From assembly GCA_947496695.1 (NCBI GenBank), contig CANMEI010000010.1, positions 1 through 64,000 on the forward strand: a stretch of DNA of 64,000 nt, written 5' to 3'. Every line of letters begins with the position of its first letter. Within the stretch, counting starts at the first letter, position 1. Source of the stretch: an uncultured Cellulophaga sp. Lineage in GTDB: Bacteria > Bacteroidota > Bacteroidia > Flavobacteriales > Flavobacteriaceae. Shown here in pieces: positions 25,569 to 33,686 of the stretch. The notes under the pieces were generated by a model. That model did no database searches and had not been told where the DNA came from. It saw nothing but the letters and a program-made list of their open reading frames with translations. Position numbers and translations under genes: made by a program.

Positions 25569-27306
25569 AAATTTTTATTTTAGGGTTTTTAAGCAAGTTA
25601 TCAAACAATTGTAAAAAGAATGAAATTGCTATTACTAATAGGCAACCAATTAGGTTTAGTAATAAATACCCTAACTTCTCTTGCCCAGAAGGGTATATAT
25701 AAATTAATGTGTAATAGATTACAAAAATGAATAATTGTGTAATTATTGCACCAATAAAAACAGCATTACCTTTTACATATTTAAAAAAGAAAGCTAACAA
25801 GAAAATACCTAAAACATTACCGTAAAATATAGAACCGATAATATTTACAAGTTGTATTAAATTATCGAATAAATGGGTTACGCAGGCAATTAATATGGCT
25901 ATAAAACCCCATAATAACGTAAACCACTTAGATGCTTTTACATAATATTCTTGTGGCTTTTTGTATTTAGTTTCAGTATGTCTTTTAAAAATATCTAATG
26001 CTGTTATTGTGCCTAAAGCATTTAATTCTGATGCTGTTGAAGACATTGCGGCTGATAATATAACTGCTAATAATAAACCAATTAAACCTTTAGGTAAATA
26101 GTTTAAAATAAAATGTATAAAAACATAATCTTTATCATTTGTTTCAACACTACTATCAGCTTGCTCAATAATAGTTTTGGCAAGCTCTCTGTTTTGTTTT
26201 TCTTTCTTATTTACAGCAATTATATTTTTTTTAGCTTCAATAGTAGCATCGTATTCTTTTATATCAAGAGCTGTTGAAAATTTATCTTGAGCAATTTTCT
26301 TTTCAATAATCAAAGCTTCATGGTAATGCTCCAATTGTTTATATTCATCAGCATATTTAGAGTTTAATACAGCAGAAGTAGCTGCAGGATTAAAGTTTAA
26401 AGGAGATGAGTTATATTGATAGAAAACAAAGACAAGAACACCTAGAAGTAAAATAAAAAATTGCATTGGAATTTTGAATATTCCGTTGAATACTAGGCCT
26501 AATTGACTTTCTCTAACAGATTTACCTGATAAATACCGTTGTACTTGACTTTGATCAGTACCGAAATATGCAAGAAATAGAAAAAGTCCTCCTGTAATAC
26601 CATTCCAAAATGTATATCTTGTAGATGTATCAAAACTAAAATCTAAAATATCTAATTTTCCACTAGCTCCAGCAACTTTTAGAGCTTTACTAAATGTAAT
26701 ATCTTCAGGTAAATAACCCAATATAAAAAAGAAGGTAATAAACATACCCAGCATTATAATAAACATTTGCTGTTTTTGAGTAACACTTACGGCTTTTGTA
26801 CCTCCTGAAACGGTATATATTGTAACTATAGTACCAATTATAATATTTAAAGTAAGTAAGTTCCAACCTAATACAGCTGATAAAATAATAGAGGGTGCAT
26901 ATATAGTTATACCTGCAGCTAAACCTCTTTGAATTAAAAATAAAATTGCAGCTAATGTTCTTGTTTTAACATCAAATCTATTTTCTAAAAATTCGTAGGC
27001 AGTATATACCTTTAGCTTATGATATAGAGGTACAAATACTATACATATAATAACCATTGCTAAAGGAAGTCCAAAATAAAATTGAACAAACCCCATACCA
27101 TCATGAAAGGCTTGGCCTGGTGTAGATAAAAAAGTTATAGCACTGGCTTGGGTAGCCATTACAGAAAGTCCAATTGTAGTCCAATTAGCTTCTTTTCCAC
27201 CAAGTACATAGTCTTTTACATTTTTACTACCCTTAGTTTTCCAAACTCCGTAACCTACAATAAATGCTAAGGTTCCAACTAAAATACTCCAATCAATTGT
27301 TTCCAT
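25567..27306 (-). CDS. Sodium:solute symporter (SSS family)
   Basis: 579 residues with about 13-14 membrane segments. SSS signatures include YVLGGKEANWTTIGLSVMATQASAITFLSTPGQAF near the start, YTVSGGTKAVSVTQKQQMFI in the Na+-site region, and AAMSSTASELNALGTITALDIFKR. Residues ~315-395 form an unusual long hydrophilic, Lys/Glu-rich, probably coiled-coil insert between two membrane helices. Substrate cannot be read from sequence; the linked secreted PIG-L deacetylase suggests an amino-sugar-related compound (inference). Its ATG lies 1 base after the stop of a 34-residue membrane protein. Confidence 0.93.
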   Translation of the reverse strand: METIDWSILVGTLAFIVGYGVWKTKGSKNVKDYVLGGKEANWTTIGLSVMATQASAITFLSTPGQAFHDGMGFVQFYFGLPLAMVIICIVFVPLYHKLKVYTAYEFLENRFDVKTRTLAAILFLIQRGLAAGITIYAPSIILSAVLGWNLLTLNIIIGTIVTIYTVSGGTKAVSVTQKQQMFIIMLGMFITFFFILGYLPEDITFSKALKVAGASGKLDILDFSFDTSTRYTFWNGITGGLFLFLAYFGTDQSQVQRYLSGKSVRESQLGLVFNGIFKIPMQFFILLLGVLVFVFYQYNSSPLNFNPAATSAVLNSKYADEYKQLEHYHEALIIEKKIAQDKFSTALDIKEYDATIEAKKNIIAVNKKEKQNRELAKTIIEQADSSVETNDKDYVFIHFILNYLPKGLIGLLLAVILSAAMSSTASELNALGTITALDIFKRHTETKYKKPQEYYVKASKWFTLLWGFIAILIACVTHLFDNLIQLVNIIGSIFYGNVLGIFLLAFFFKYVKGNAVFIGAIITQLFIFVIYYTLIYIYPSGQEKLGYLLLNLIGCLLVIAISFFLQLFDNLLKNPKIKI

Positions 27307-27307
27307 A

Positions 27308-27412
27308 CTATTTATTCCCCGTCATTATAAAATAAAAGATAATAACATAAATAATATTCAATAGAATAACTAGAGTATATTCTTGTTTCCAATTAAATTT
27401 ATCTTGCATCAT
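27308..27412 (-). CDS. 34-residue single-pass membrane protein between PIG-L deacetylase and symporter
   Basis: A tiny open frame of 34 codons, starting with MMQDKFNWKQEYTLVILL. A charged N-terminus with one Trp is followed by a ~20-residue hydrophobic helix and a short MTGNK tail. Its start overlaps the PIG-L stop (TAATG) and its stop lies 1 base from the symporter ATG. Such tight packing on both sides, with no spare bases, argues strongly that it is translated. The layout resembles small accessory subunits next to SSS carriers (DUF4212 or DUF485 types), but those have two helices; this has one. Function inferred as a symporter partner. Confidence 0.7.
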   Translation of the reverse strand: MMQDKFNWKQEYTLVILLNIIYVIIFYFIMTGNK

Positions 27413-29943
27413 TATTTTTTAATTGCCTCATCGTTTTCAATAGTATCTTTTCCAACAGAAATCATATTTGCAAATAATTTATATGCTCCTGTTATACCCG
27501 CTGGTAGTTCTCTAAAAAAACTTAAACCAGAATAAATATAATAACCTTTTCCGTATTTAGCCATTAACAAGCTTCCACTTTTTTCAGGTTCATCTTCGTC
27601 GTGCATTGCTAAAATAGGTGTAAATTCATTAGACCATTCACTAGGAAAATATAAACCACGTTCTTGGACCCAACCATCAAAATCTTTTGAAGTTATCTTA
27701 TTTGGGAAATTTACAAGTGGACTATTCTTTTTAAGAATTTTAACTTCTGCATATTCATCAGTAACCCTATCTCTGGATAATTTTAAATCATAAGGAGCAA
27801 TATTTTCAAATTGGCTATTTCTTCTGCCAGCAGTATTATATTGTACAATTAGAGTACCTCCATTTTCAACATATTCTAATAAATTTTTTTGTTTAAATTT
27901 TAATTCTGGTAATACATTGTATGCACGAATACCCATTACTATTGCATCGTATTTATTTAAAGATGTAGTAGTTATTGACATGGGATTTATAATATGTACT
28001 GTATATCCGATTTGCTTTAAACTTTCTGGAACTTTATCACCAGCACCAACAATATACCCAATATTTTGACCTGCTTTTTTAATGGCTAAACGAACAACTT
28101 TAGTTTCAGAAGGCATTAAAACAGATTGTTGTGGAATATGATCATAATCAATAACTGTAAGTTGTTTTGATATTTCTTTTCCATCAATTTTTATTATTGG
28201 ATGTAAGAACCCTTCGTTTTCAATAGTTGGTGGAGTAACTAAAAAATCTATTATTTGTTCATCTCCTTTTTTTGCTATGCTAAAAGGTTTACTGTCAGTA
28301 TCAACAGTCCAACCATTACTATGGTTTAATGTAACTTCTCCGTTAATATTATTTTTATGAGCTTTGAGTATTACTGAAATTGTTTTTTTATTGCCATCAG
28401 AAAAAATAATTACTTTATCATCAATTGTAGCGGTAGCTTTTGGTAAAATTACAAATGGTTGGTATAATTCTCCTTTATCTGGTTTTGAAAATCTGTAAAT
28501 TAAAGGTTTTGTAATTGTAATTAATTCACCTTCAATATTTAATTGAAAATCAACATTAAAAGCATTCGGAGTTTCAGCTTTTCCAATTAACTTTTGATCA
28601 TTAACGGTGTAGGTTCCAAGTGTGCTTTTTTCATTTAGCCAATAAGGATTTGAAAACTGTTCTTTTTCATCTATTTTTAAATCAAGATCAAAATTTATTT
28701 CTTTATTATTTTCTAAATTTTTATTAGATATAGTTACATTACCATTTGATAAAGAAATTGAGCTTAATGTTATTTTGGCGTTACTTCTATTGATTGCTTC
28801 AATGTTTATTTTTATAGTTTCTCCAGGGTATGAAGTTGGAGTTGTTGCAGAAGCTTCAAGGTATAACCCAGTTACAGCTTCAATAATAGCTAAAAGGTCT
28901 TTTGATTTATCTTTTTTCCACTCAAGATCTGTACTTTTTTGTAACAATTTATAGGCTTCAATTAATTTAGGTAAATGAGTTGAAGGATTTTGAAAATTGT
29001 AATTATTTTCTATATCATATAATAGAGTACCAATTTTATCACCACCATCAATTCTTGACCAAGTAGTATTTATACCATCAAAAATATCTGACTTATCTTT
29101 TGGAAAATCACCTTTTAAAAACTCAATATATTCTGTTTCGGAACCACGAGAAGTTAACCTTCCAAAACCTTGACACAAATGTTGACTTCTTGCTATATCG
29201 GCAATTTCATTGTTTGATAAGCCTAAGTTTGGGTAATAGATACCCGTATCGACACTTAATAAGTTAGTTTTATCTGCCTTTTCAAAATTTTCTTGGTTAC
29301 CATAAAACCAAGAAGATGTGTTGAAAAATAATCTTTTTGGTTTCCAAGTTGTAGTTTCATTCAATTGATCAGGGTAAGCTGTTGGGTCATTAGTTAAATC
29401 AAAAGCTTCATAACTTAACATTGCCGATGTTGTATGATGACCATGAGTTGTACCTGGAGTTCTATGGTCAAACCTGTTTATTATAACATCGGGTTTAAAA
29501 TTTCTGATTACCCATACTACATCACTTAAAACAAGATCTTTATCCCATATTTTTAGAGTCTCTTTTGGATGTTTAGAAAATCCAAAATCTTTTGCTCTAG
29601 AGAAAAATTGTTGACCACCATCAACACGTCTTGCTGCTAATAGTTCTTGCGTACGTAACACACCTAAATATTCAGAAAGTTCTGTGCCAATTAAATTTTG
29701 TCCACCGTCACCTCTAGTTAACGAAAGGTAAGCAGTTTCTGCTTTTATATTGTTTGATAAATATGAAATAAACCGTGTATTCTCATCATCAGGATGAGCT
29801 GCTATATATAAAGCTTTTCCTAAAAAGTTAAGCTTTTGAATTGCCAAAAAAATATCAGAAGAACTACTTTTTTTTGGTGCTTGTGCATTACTGAAATTTG
29901 CTAATAATACAATAGCAAAAAATAACCTTAAAATTAGGTTCAT
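27412..29943 (-). CDS. Large secreted PIG-L family deacetylase
   Basis: 843 residues from ATG 29943, which begins a signal peptide (NLILRLFFAIVLLANFSNAQ). The TTG at 29970 overlaps a TATATTTG -7 element, so it cannot be the start if that promoter is real. The PIG-L domain ~35-270 has YIAAHPDDENTRFISYLS (AHPDDE zinc and catalytic motif) and RFDHRTPGTTHGHHTTS. Middle residues form beta-sandwich domains; ~640-760 is an amidotransferase/ThuA-like fold (YDAIVMGIRAYNV, YVENGGTLIVQYNT). It deacetylates N-acetyl-sugar compounds in the periplasm or outside the cell (family knowledge). First gene of a three-gene operon with the microprotein and symporter. Confidence 0.9.
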   Translation of the reverse strand: MNLILRLFFAIVLLANFSNAQAPKKSSSSDIFLAIQKLNFLGKALYIAAHPDDENTRFISYLSNNIKAETAYLSLTRGDGGQNLIGTELSEYLGVLRTQELLAARRVDGGQQFFSRAKDFGFSKHPKETLKIWDKDLVLSDVVWVIRNFKPDVIINRFDHRTPGTTHGHHTTSAMLSYEAFDLTNDPTAYPDQLNETTTWKPKRLFFNTSSWFYGNQENFEKADKTNLLSVDTGIYYPNLGLSNNEIADIARSQHLCQGFGRLTSRGSETEYIEFLKGDFPKDKSDIFDGINTTWSRIDGGDKIGTLLYDIENNYNFQNPSTHLPKLIEAYKLLQKSTDLEWKKDKSKDLLAIIEAVTGLYLEASATTPTSYPGETIKINIEAINRSNAKITLSSISLSNGNVTISNKNLENNKEINFDLDLKIDEKEQFSNPYWLNEKSTLGTYTVNDQKLIGKAETPNAFNVDFQLNIEGELITITKPLIYRFSKPDKGELYQPFVILPKATATIDDKVIIFSDGNKKTISVILKAHKNNINGEVTLNHSNGWTVDTDSKPFSIAKKGDEQIIDFLVTPPTIENEGFLHPIIKIDGKEISKQLTVIDYDHIPQQSVLMPSETKVVRLAIKKAGQNIGYIVGAGDKVPESLKQIGYTVHIINPMSITTTSLNKYDAIVMGIRAYNVLPELKFKQKNLLEYVENGGTLIVQYNTAGRRNSQFENIAPYDLKLSRDRVTDEYAEVKILKKNSPLVNFPNKITSKDFDGWVQERGLYFPSEWSNEFTPILAMHDEDEPEKSGSLLMAKYGKGYYIYSGLSFFRELPAGITGAYKLFANMISVGKDTIENDEAIKK

Positions 29944-29967
29944 ATTTGTTTTGTTTAGATTGGTGTT

Positions 29968-29975
29968 CAAATATA
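29968..29975 (-). promoter_or_regulatory. -7 element before the PIG-L operon
   Basis: TATATTTG on the minus strand, 24 bases before the preferred ATG. No matching -33 is seen. Confidence 0.45.
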
Positions 29976-30035
29976 TGTAGATAAAGAAAAGTTAAGTGTG
30001 TGTTTAAAATTTCTTTAACAATCCTAAATTTACAT

Positions 30036-30605
30036 TTATTTATTGTTATCAGTAAATGATTGCTCAATATTTTCATTATAAGTATATACAAGAGCAATAC
30101 CTTTTTGTAATATTAAACTGTTAGGGTAGGTTAGTATTTCTCCATTTTTACGACGTAAATGTAAATGAAAAGCTCTAATGTCTTCGATAATATAGGTTTC
30201 ATCTGAATGCCCGTCTGGACCGTTAATCTCTTTGTCGAATATTCTTATAGTATTCCCTATTTTAAATGGATACGAGAAAAATATAATAACACCAGCGGTA
30301 ATATTACTTAAAATAGACCATTGTGCAAATAAAGCCACTCCAATTACTGCAAAAATTGAGGCTAATAAAGCACCTAAATCTTTAAAATTAACACTCCATA
30401 TTAAGGTTAAAACACCAATAGAGATAATGGTAAGGGCAATTGAAATATATTTTACAATTAAGTTGGTTCTTACTTTATTGAAATCTCCAATTTTACCTAC
30501 TTTTTTTACTGCTTTTGTGAAAATAAATTTAAGTATTAATACCACTAAAAATGTTATTAGTGATCTTAATAATTCTTGTTGGTGGTTGATGAAAAATTGT
30601 GTCAT
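30036..30605 (-). CDS. Small mechanosensitive ion channel (MscS family)
   Basis: 189 residues. Two N-terminal membrane helices (LLRSLITFLVVLILKFIF and YISIALTIISIGVLTLIW) precede the pore-lining TM3-like GALLASIFAVIGVALFAQWSILSNITAGVIIFFSYPFKIGNTIRI, the MscS hallmark. A short beta domain follows with EDIRAFHLHLRRKNGEILTYPNSLILQKGI. Shorter than E. coli MscS, with no C-terminal vestibule. It releases solutes on hypo-osmotic shock. Three bases downstream of the lipoprotein gene on the same strand. Confidence 0.9.
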   Translation of the reverse strand: MTQFFINHQQELLRSLITFLVVLILKFIFTKAVKKVGKIGDFNKVRTNLIVKYISIALTIISIGVLTLIWSVNFKDLGALLASIFAVIGVALFAQWSILSNITAGVIIFFSYPFKIGNTIRIFDKEINGPDGHSDETYIIEDIRAFHLHLRRKNGEILTYPNSLILQKGIALVYTYNENIEQSFTDNNK

Positions 30606-30608
30606 ATA

Positions 30609-31562
30609 TTATAATCCTAAACTATCGCGCAAAAATAGGTCGCTATTTTTATTTTGTTGCCAATATGGTGTTTTAATTGATTTGTTTTTTACAGCAGTAG
30701 TTGTCATTAAATTTGGTTTAGAACCGTTGTGACCGCTAGGATAAGTTTCTCTCCAACCTTCGATACTATGAGGAAAATCTGTCGTAAAATCTATTTCTAA
30801 TGTTCTGTTTAATTCTGGATACGTTAATGTGTAAGTTTGTATAGTATCATTTTTTGATTCTTTTTTTATTGTAGCATTATAAGCTTTTAACTCTTTATGA
30901 GTTTGTCTTAAAAATTCTAAAGAAGGAATAATGCTAACTTCTCCAGTTGGTAAATTACTAGGGTTTATTCTAATTTTATTCCAAAGTTCGTTTTCTAAGT
31001 GAGTTTTGTCAAGAGAGAAATTTTGATCGGCTTCATTCTCAAAATATGAATTGGATTGTATTTCAAATTTTTCTTTATTATTTAATTGAGCAAAAATATG
31101 ACCACACCATTCTTGAGCAGAAAAAGAGAGCTTTATAGCATGATTATTATCATAAATAGGGTAGAAGCTACTCGTCATTAAAGAATAGGGATAAATACCA
31201 GTAATATAATTTTTTACACTGTTTAATTTTAAAACAGGAATATTATTAGGGTTTGTACCATCAGCTTTTACTTGCTTATCAGCTAAAAAAGGCTCAGTAA
31301 CATAAATTAAAACAGTACTCCCAGATCTGAACTCACCATAACGAGCTTGTTTTAATGTGTAAGACGTAATTTCTGCATTGCCAGAATACCAATATTTTTT
31401 AAATTCTTCGGTTAATGGTTTTTTCTTTTCTTTAAAAGCTAAAGATTCATTTTTAACAATTGCCTTACCTTCTTCTTTTTCGTTTGTTTTGCAAGAAGCA
31501 AAAATGGTAATAATTACAATAACTAACGCAATTAAAGCTTCAAGTTTTATCCCTTTTTTCAT
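30609..31562 (-). CDS. Conserved lipoprotein of unknown function
   Basis: 317 residues. The N-terminus KLEALIALVIVIITIFASCKTNEKEEGK has a lipobox (FASC), so it is a lipid-anchored protein. FKKYWYSGNAEITSYTLKQARYGEFRSGSTVLIYVTEPF and QEWCGHIFAQLNNKEKFEIQSNSYFENEADQ are the distinctive stretches; no catalytic motif is recognised. Proteins like this are sometimes labelled septum formation inhibitor Maf in databases, but it has no Maf fold; the true Maf gene is the next one upstream. It is probably co-transcribed with mscS. Confidence 0.7.
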   Translation of the reverse strand: MKKGIKLEALIALVIVIITIFASCKTNEKEEGKAIVKNESLAFKEKKKPLTEEFKKYWYSGNAEITSYTLKQARYGEFRSGSTVLIYVTEPFLADKQVKADGTNPNNIPVLKLNSVKNYITGIYPYSLMTSSFYPIYDNNHAIKLSFSAQEWCGHIFAQLNNKEKFEIQSNSYFENEADQNFSLDKTHLENELWNKIRINPSNLPTGEVSIIPSLEFLRQTHKELKAYNATIKKESKNDTIQTYTLTYPELNRTLEIDFTTDFPHSIEGWRETYPSGHNGSKPNLMTTTAVKNKSIKTPYWQQNKNSDLFLRDSLGL

Positions 31563-31597
31563 TATGCTATTTTTTACTTAAAAATAGCAGTATTTAT

Positions 31598-32185
31598 TTA
31601 GTTAACCATGTTCATTAACACTTTATGTATTAAATGAGTAGGTAAACCAACTACATTTGAATAAGATCCCTTAATTTCTTCAATTCCTATTAATCCAATC
31701 CATTCTTGAATTCCGTAACCACCAGCCTTATCAAAAGGTTTGTATTTATTAATATAATACCAAATTTCGTCATCCGTTAAAGCTTTGAATTTAACCTTTG
31801 TTTTACTATTAATTACTTCTTGTTTTTCTTTAGAAGTAAAGCAAACAGAAGTAATAACATCGTGCCAATCATCAGACATTTTTTTTAACATACTATAAGC
31901 TTCATCATTATCAAAAGGTTTTGCTAAAGATTCATTGTTGTACCAAACTACAGTGTCAGATGTAATAACAACATCATTTTGTTTGAGTGTTTCTTTAAAT
32001 TTTGAAGCTTTTAAAATAGCCAAGTAATCTGAGATTTCACTACCTTTTAAATTTTCAGGATATACTTCATTAACCGATCTTACATCAATTGTTACAGGTA
32101 TATCTAAATCTTCAAAAAATTGCTTTCTTCTGGGCGAACCAGAAGCTAAAATTATATTGAGTTTTCTTAATTTATCTGTCCACAT
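31598..32185 (-). CDS. maf: Maf-like nucleotide pyrophosphatase
   Basis: 195 residues. The Maf signature is NIILASGSPRRKQFFEDLDIP at residues ~9-30. ITSDTVVWYNNESLAKPFDNDEAYSMLKKMS supplies the general-base Asp, and FDKAGGYGIQEWIGLIGIEEIKGSYSNVVGLPT closes the domain. Maf/YhdE proteins hydrolyse dTTP/UTP or modified nucleotides to monophosphates. The gene is 3 bases downstream of the KdsC-like gene and in one operon with it and the DUF2520 protein, a block I associate with Bacteroidota. Confidence 0.93.
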   Translation of the reverse strand: MWTDKLRKLNIILASGSPRRKQFFEDLDIPVTIDVRSVNEVYPENLKGSEISDYLAILKASKFKETLKQNDVVITSDTVVWYNNESLAKPFDNDEAYSMLKKMSDDWHDVITSVCFTSKEKQEVINSKTKVKFKALTDDEIWYYINKYKPFDKAGGYGIQEWIGLIGIEEIKGSYSNVVGLPTHLIHKVLMNMVN

Positions 32186-32188
32186 ACA

Positions 32189-32707
32189 TTAAGCATCATA
32201 ATTATCATACCAGTCATTTCTAACTTTTAAAACTTGTTCAATAACATCACGAACACAACCTTCACCACCTTTTTTATGAGAGATGTATTTGCTAATACTT
32301 TTTACTTCTTGTACAGCATCTTGTGGGCATGTAGGTAAGCCAATCATTTTCATTGGTGGAATATCTGGTAAATCATCACCCATGTATAAAACGTTTTCAG
32401 CTTTTATATTTTTACCCTTAAAATAATCGTTCAATTGATCTATTTTATTATGAGCTCCTAAATATATATCTGTAACACCTAAGTTTTTTAAACGAGTACG
32501 TACACCTTCATTAGTGCCTCCTGAAATAATACAAATATTATACCCTTTAGTTAAAGCAGTTTTGAGAGCGTAGCCGTCTTTTACATTCATTTTACGTAGC
32601 ATTTCACCATTAGTCATTATTAAAAAACTTCCGTCAGTAAAAACTCCGTCAACATCAAAAACAAATGTGGTGATATTGCTTAAATATTCTTTATAACTCT
32701 TTTCCAT
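32189..32707 (-). CDS. KdsC-like HAD phosphatase
   Basis: 172 residues, the C0-type HAD without a large cap. The nucleophile motif is FVFDVDGVFTDGSFLIM; CIISGGTNEGVRTRLKNLGV follows, and VLYMGDDLPDIPPMKMIGLPTCPQDAV carries the motif IV Asp pair. The family is KDO-8-phosphate phosphatase (KdsC), in LPS inner-core synthesis; other sugar-acid phosphates are possible. No kdsA or kdsB is seen nearby. The gene start overlaps the end of the DUF2520 gene by 17 bases, giving translational coupling. Confidence 0.88.
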   Translation of the reverse strand: MEKSYKEYLSNITTFVFDVDGVFTDGSFLIMTNGEMLRKMNVKDGYALKTALTKGYNICIISGGTNEGVRTRLKNLGVTDIYLGAHNKIDQLNDYFKGKNIKAENVLYMGDDLPDIPPMKMIGLPTCPQDAVQEVKSISKYISHKKGGEGCVRDVIEQVLKVRNDWYDNYDA

Positions 32708-33455
32708 ATTTTTTTTGAATAGCTTCGCTTAGTAATTTATAAATATTCTTTTTTTCTTTAGATTGTAGTTGTTCTATATGCCTTTGCATTGTTTGAATAT
32801 CATTACGTTTTGCAGGGCCAGTTTGAGCGTCAATTGGTTTTAATTTTGAAATTTTAGCAACAGTTTCACTTATTAAAGGTTTTAAAATATCAAAAGGGAC
32901 TTTGTTTTCTTCGCAAATTTCATTTCCTAGGGTAAACATGTAATTTGTAAAATTGTTTACAAAAACTGCAGCAACATGTAAATGCTGTCTTTCCGTTGTT
33001 GAGATTTCATAAACTTTATTGCTAATTGTTTTTGCTAACTGTTGTAGTAAATTTAAATCAGATTCTTTATTTGATTCAATACAAATAGGTATGGTTTTAA
33101 AATCGACTTGTTTTCCTTTTGTAAATGTTTGTAATGGGTAAAATACACCTGTATTTTTATTAAAACTTAAACCGCTTAAAGGTGCGCTACCTGAGGTATG
33201 CAGAATTAATCCATTTTTGTTTTTTAATTTTTCAGAAACAGAAGTTATTGCATCATCACTAACAGCAATAATGTATAAATCAGCATTTTTTATAGTATTA
33301 TTAATAAGGCAAACATCAGTTTTCTTTGAAAAATAAGCTAAAGATTTTTCTGAACGACCTACAACTTGTTCCACATTAATTGTATCATATAAATTGAATG
33401 TATCAAATAAATGGGTAGCAATATTTCCAGTGCCAATAAGTACAATTGAAAGCAT
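32691..33455 (-). CDS. Rossmann-like / DUF2520 protein
   Basis: 254 residues from ATG 33455; the in-frame TTG at 33461 is less likely. N-terminal NAD(P)-binding motif LSIVLIGTGNIATHLFDTF, then ADLYIIAVSDDAITSV and LHTSGSAPLSGL. The C-terminal helical DUF2520 domain (~125-250) contains HLHVAAVFVNNFTNYMFTLG and GPAKRNDIQTMQRHI. Related to pyrroline-5-carboxylate or F420-type reductases; substrate unknown. First gene of the operon with the KdsC-like and Maf genes. Confidence 0.9.
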   Translation of the reverse strand: MLSIVLIGTGNIATHLFDTFNLYDTINVEQVVGRSEKSLAYFSKKTDVCLINNTIKNADLYIIAVSDDAITSVSEKLKNKNGLILHTSGSAPLSGLSFNKNTGVFYPLQTFTKGKQVDFKTIPICIESNKESDLNLLQQLAKTISNKVYEISTTERQHLHVAAVFVNNFTNYMFTLGNEICEENKVPFDILKPLISETVAKISKLKPIDAQTGPAKRNDIQTMQRHIEQLQSKEKKNIYKLLSEAIQKKYGKEL

Positions 33456-33649
33456 AATCAAAAGTACAAATTTTAAGAAATAATGAGCTATTTTTTTGTT
33501 GTGATGCAGTATTTAGAAATGTTATGTGAAGCTATATATTTTAGTATGAATGATTTCTAAGAAATTAATTTTTTAAATAATAAGAAATAATTAACATATA
33601 AGTTTGTCTTTTTCATAATGATTGGTTTTAAAATAGGGGTAAAAGACCG

Positions 33650-33657
33650 TATTTTTG
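33650..33657 (+). promoter_or_regulatory. -7 element before the cytochrome c biogenesis gene
   Basis: TATTTTTG matches TAnnTTTG, 29 bases before ATG 33687. It lies downstream of the in-frame ATG at 33618, which supports the 33687 start. Confidence 0.5.
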
Positions 33658-33686
33658 CATACCGAATTCCAAAGGGTATATTCTTT

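Noticed and set aside
30609..31562. Label septum formation inhibitor Maf for the lipoprotein
   Set aside because: No Maf motif; it is a lipoprotein. The ASGSPRR motif is in the neighbouring gene at 31598-32185.
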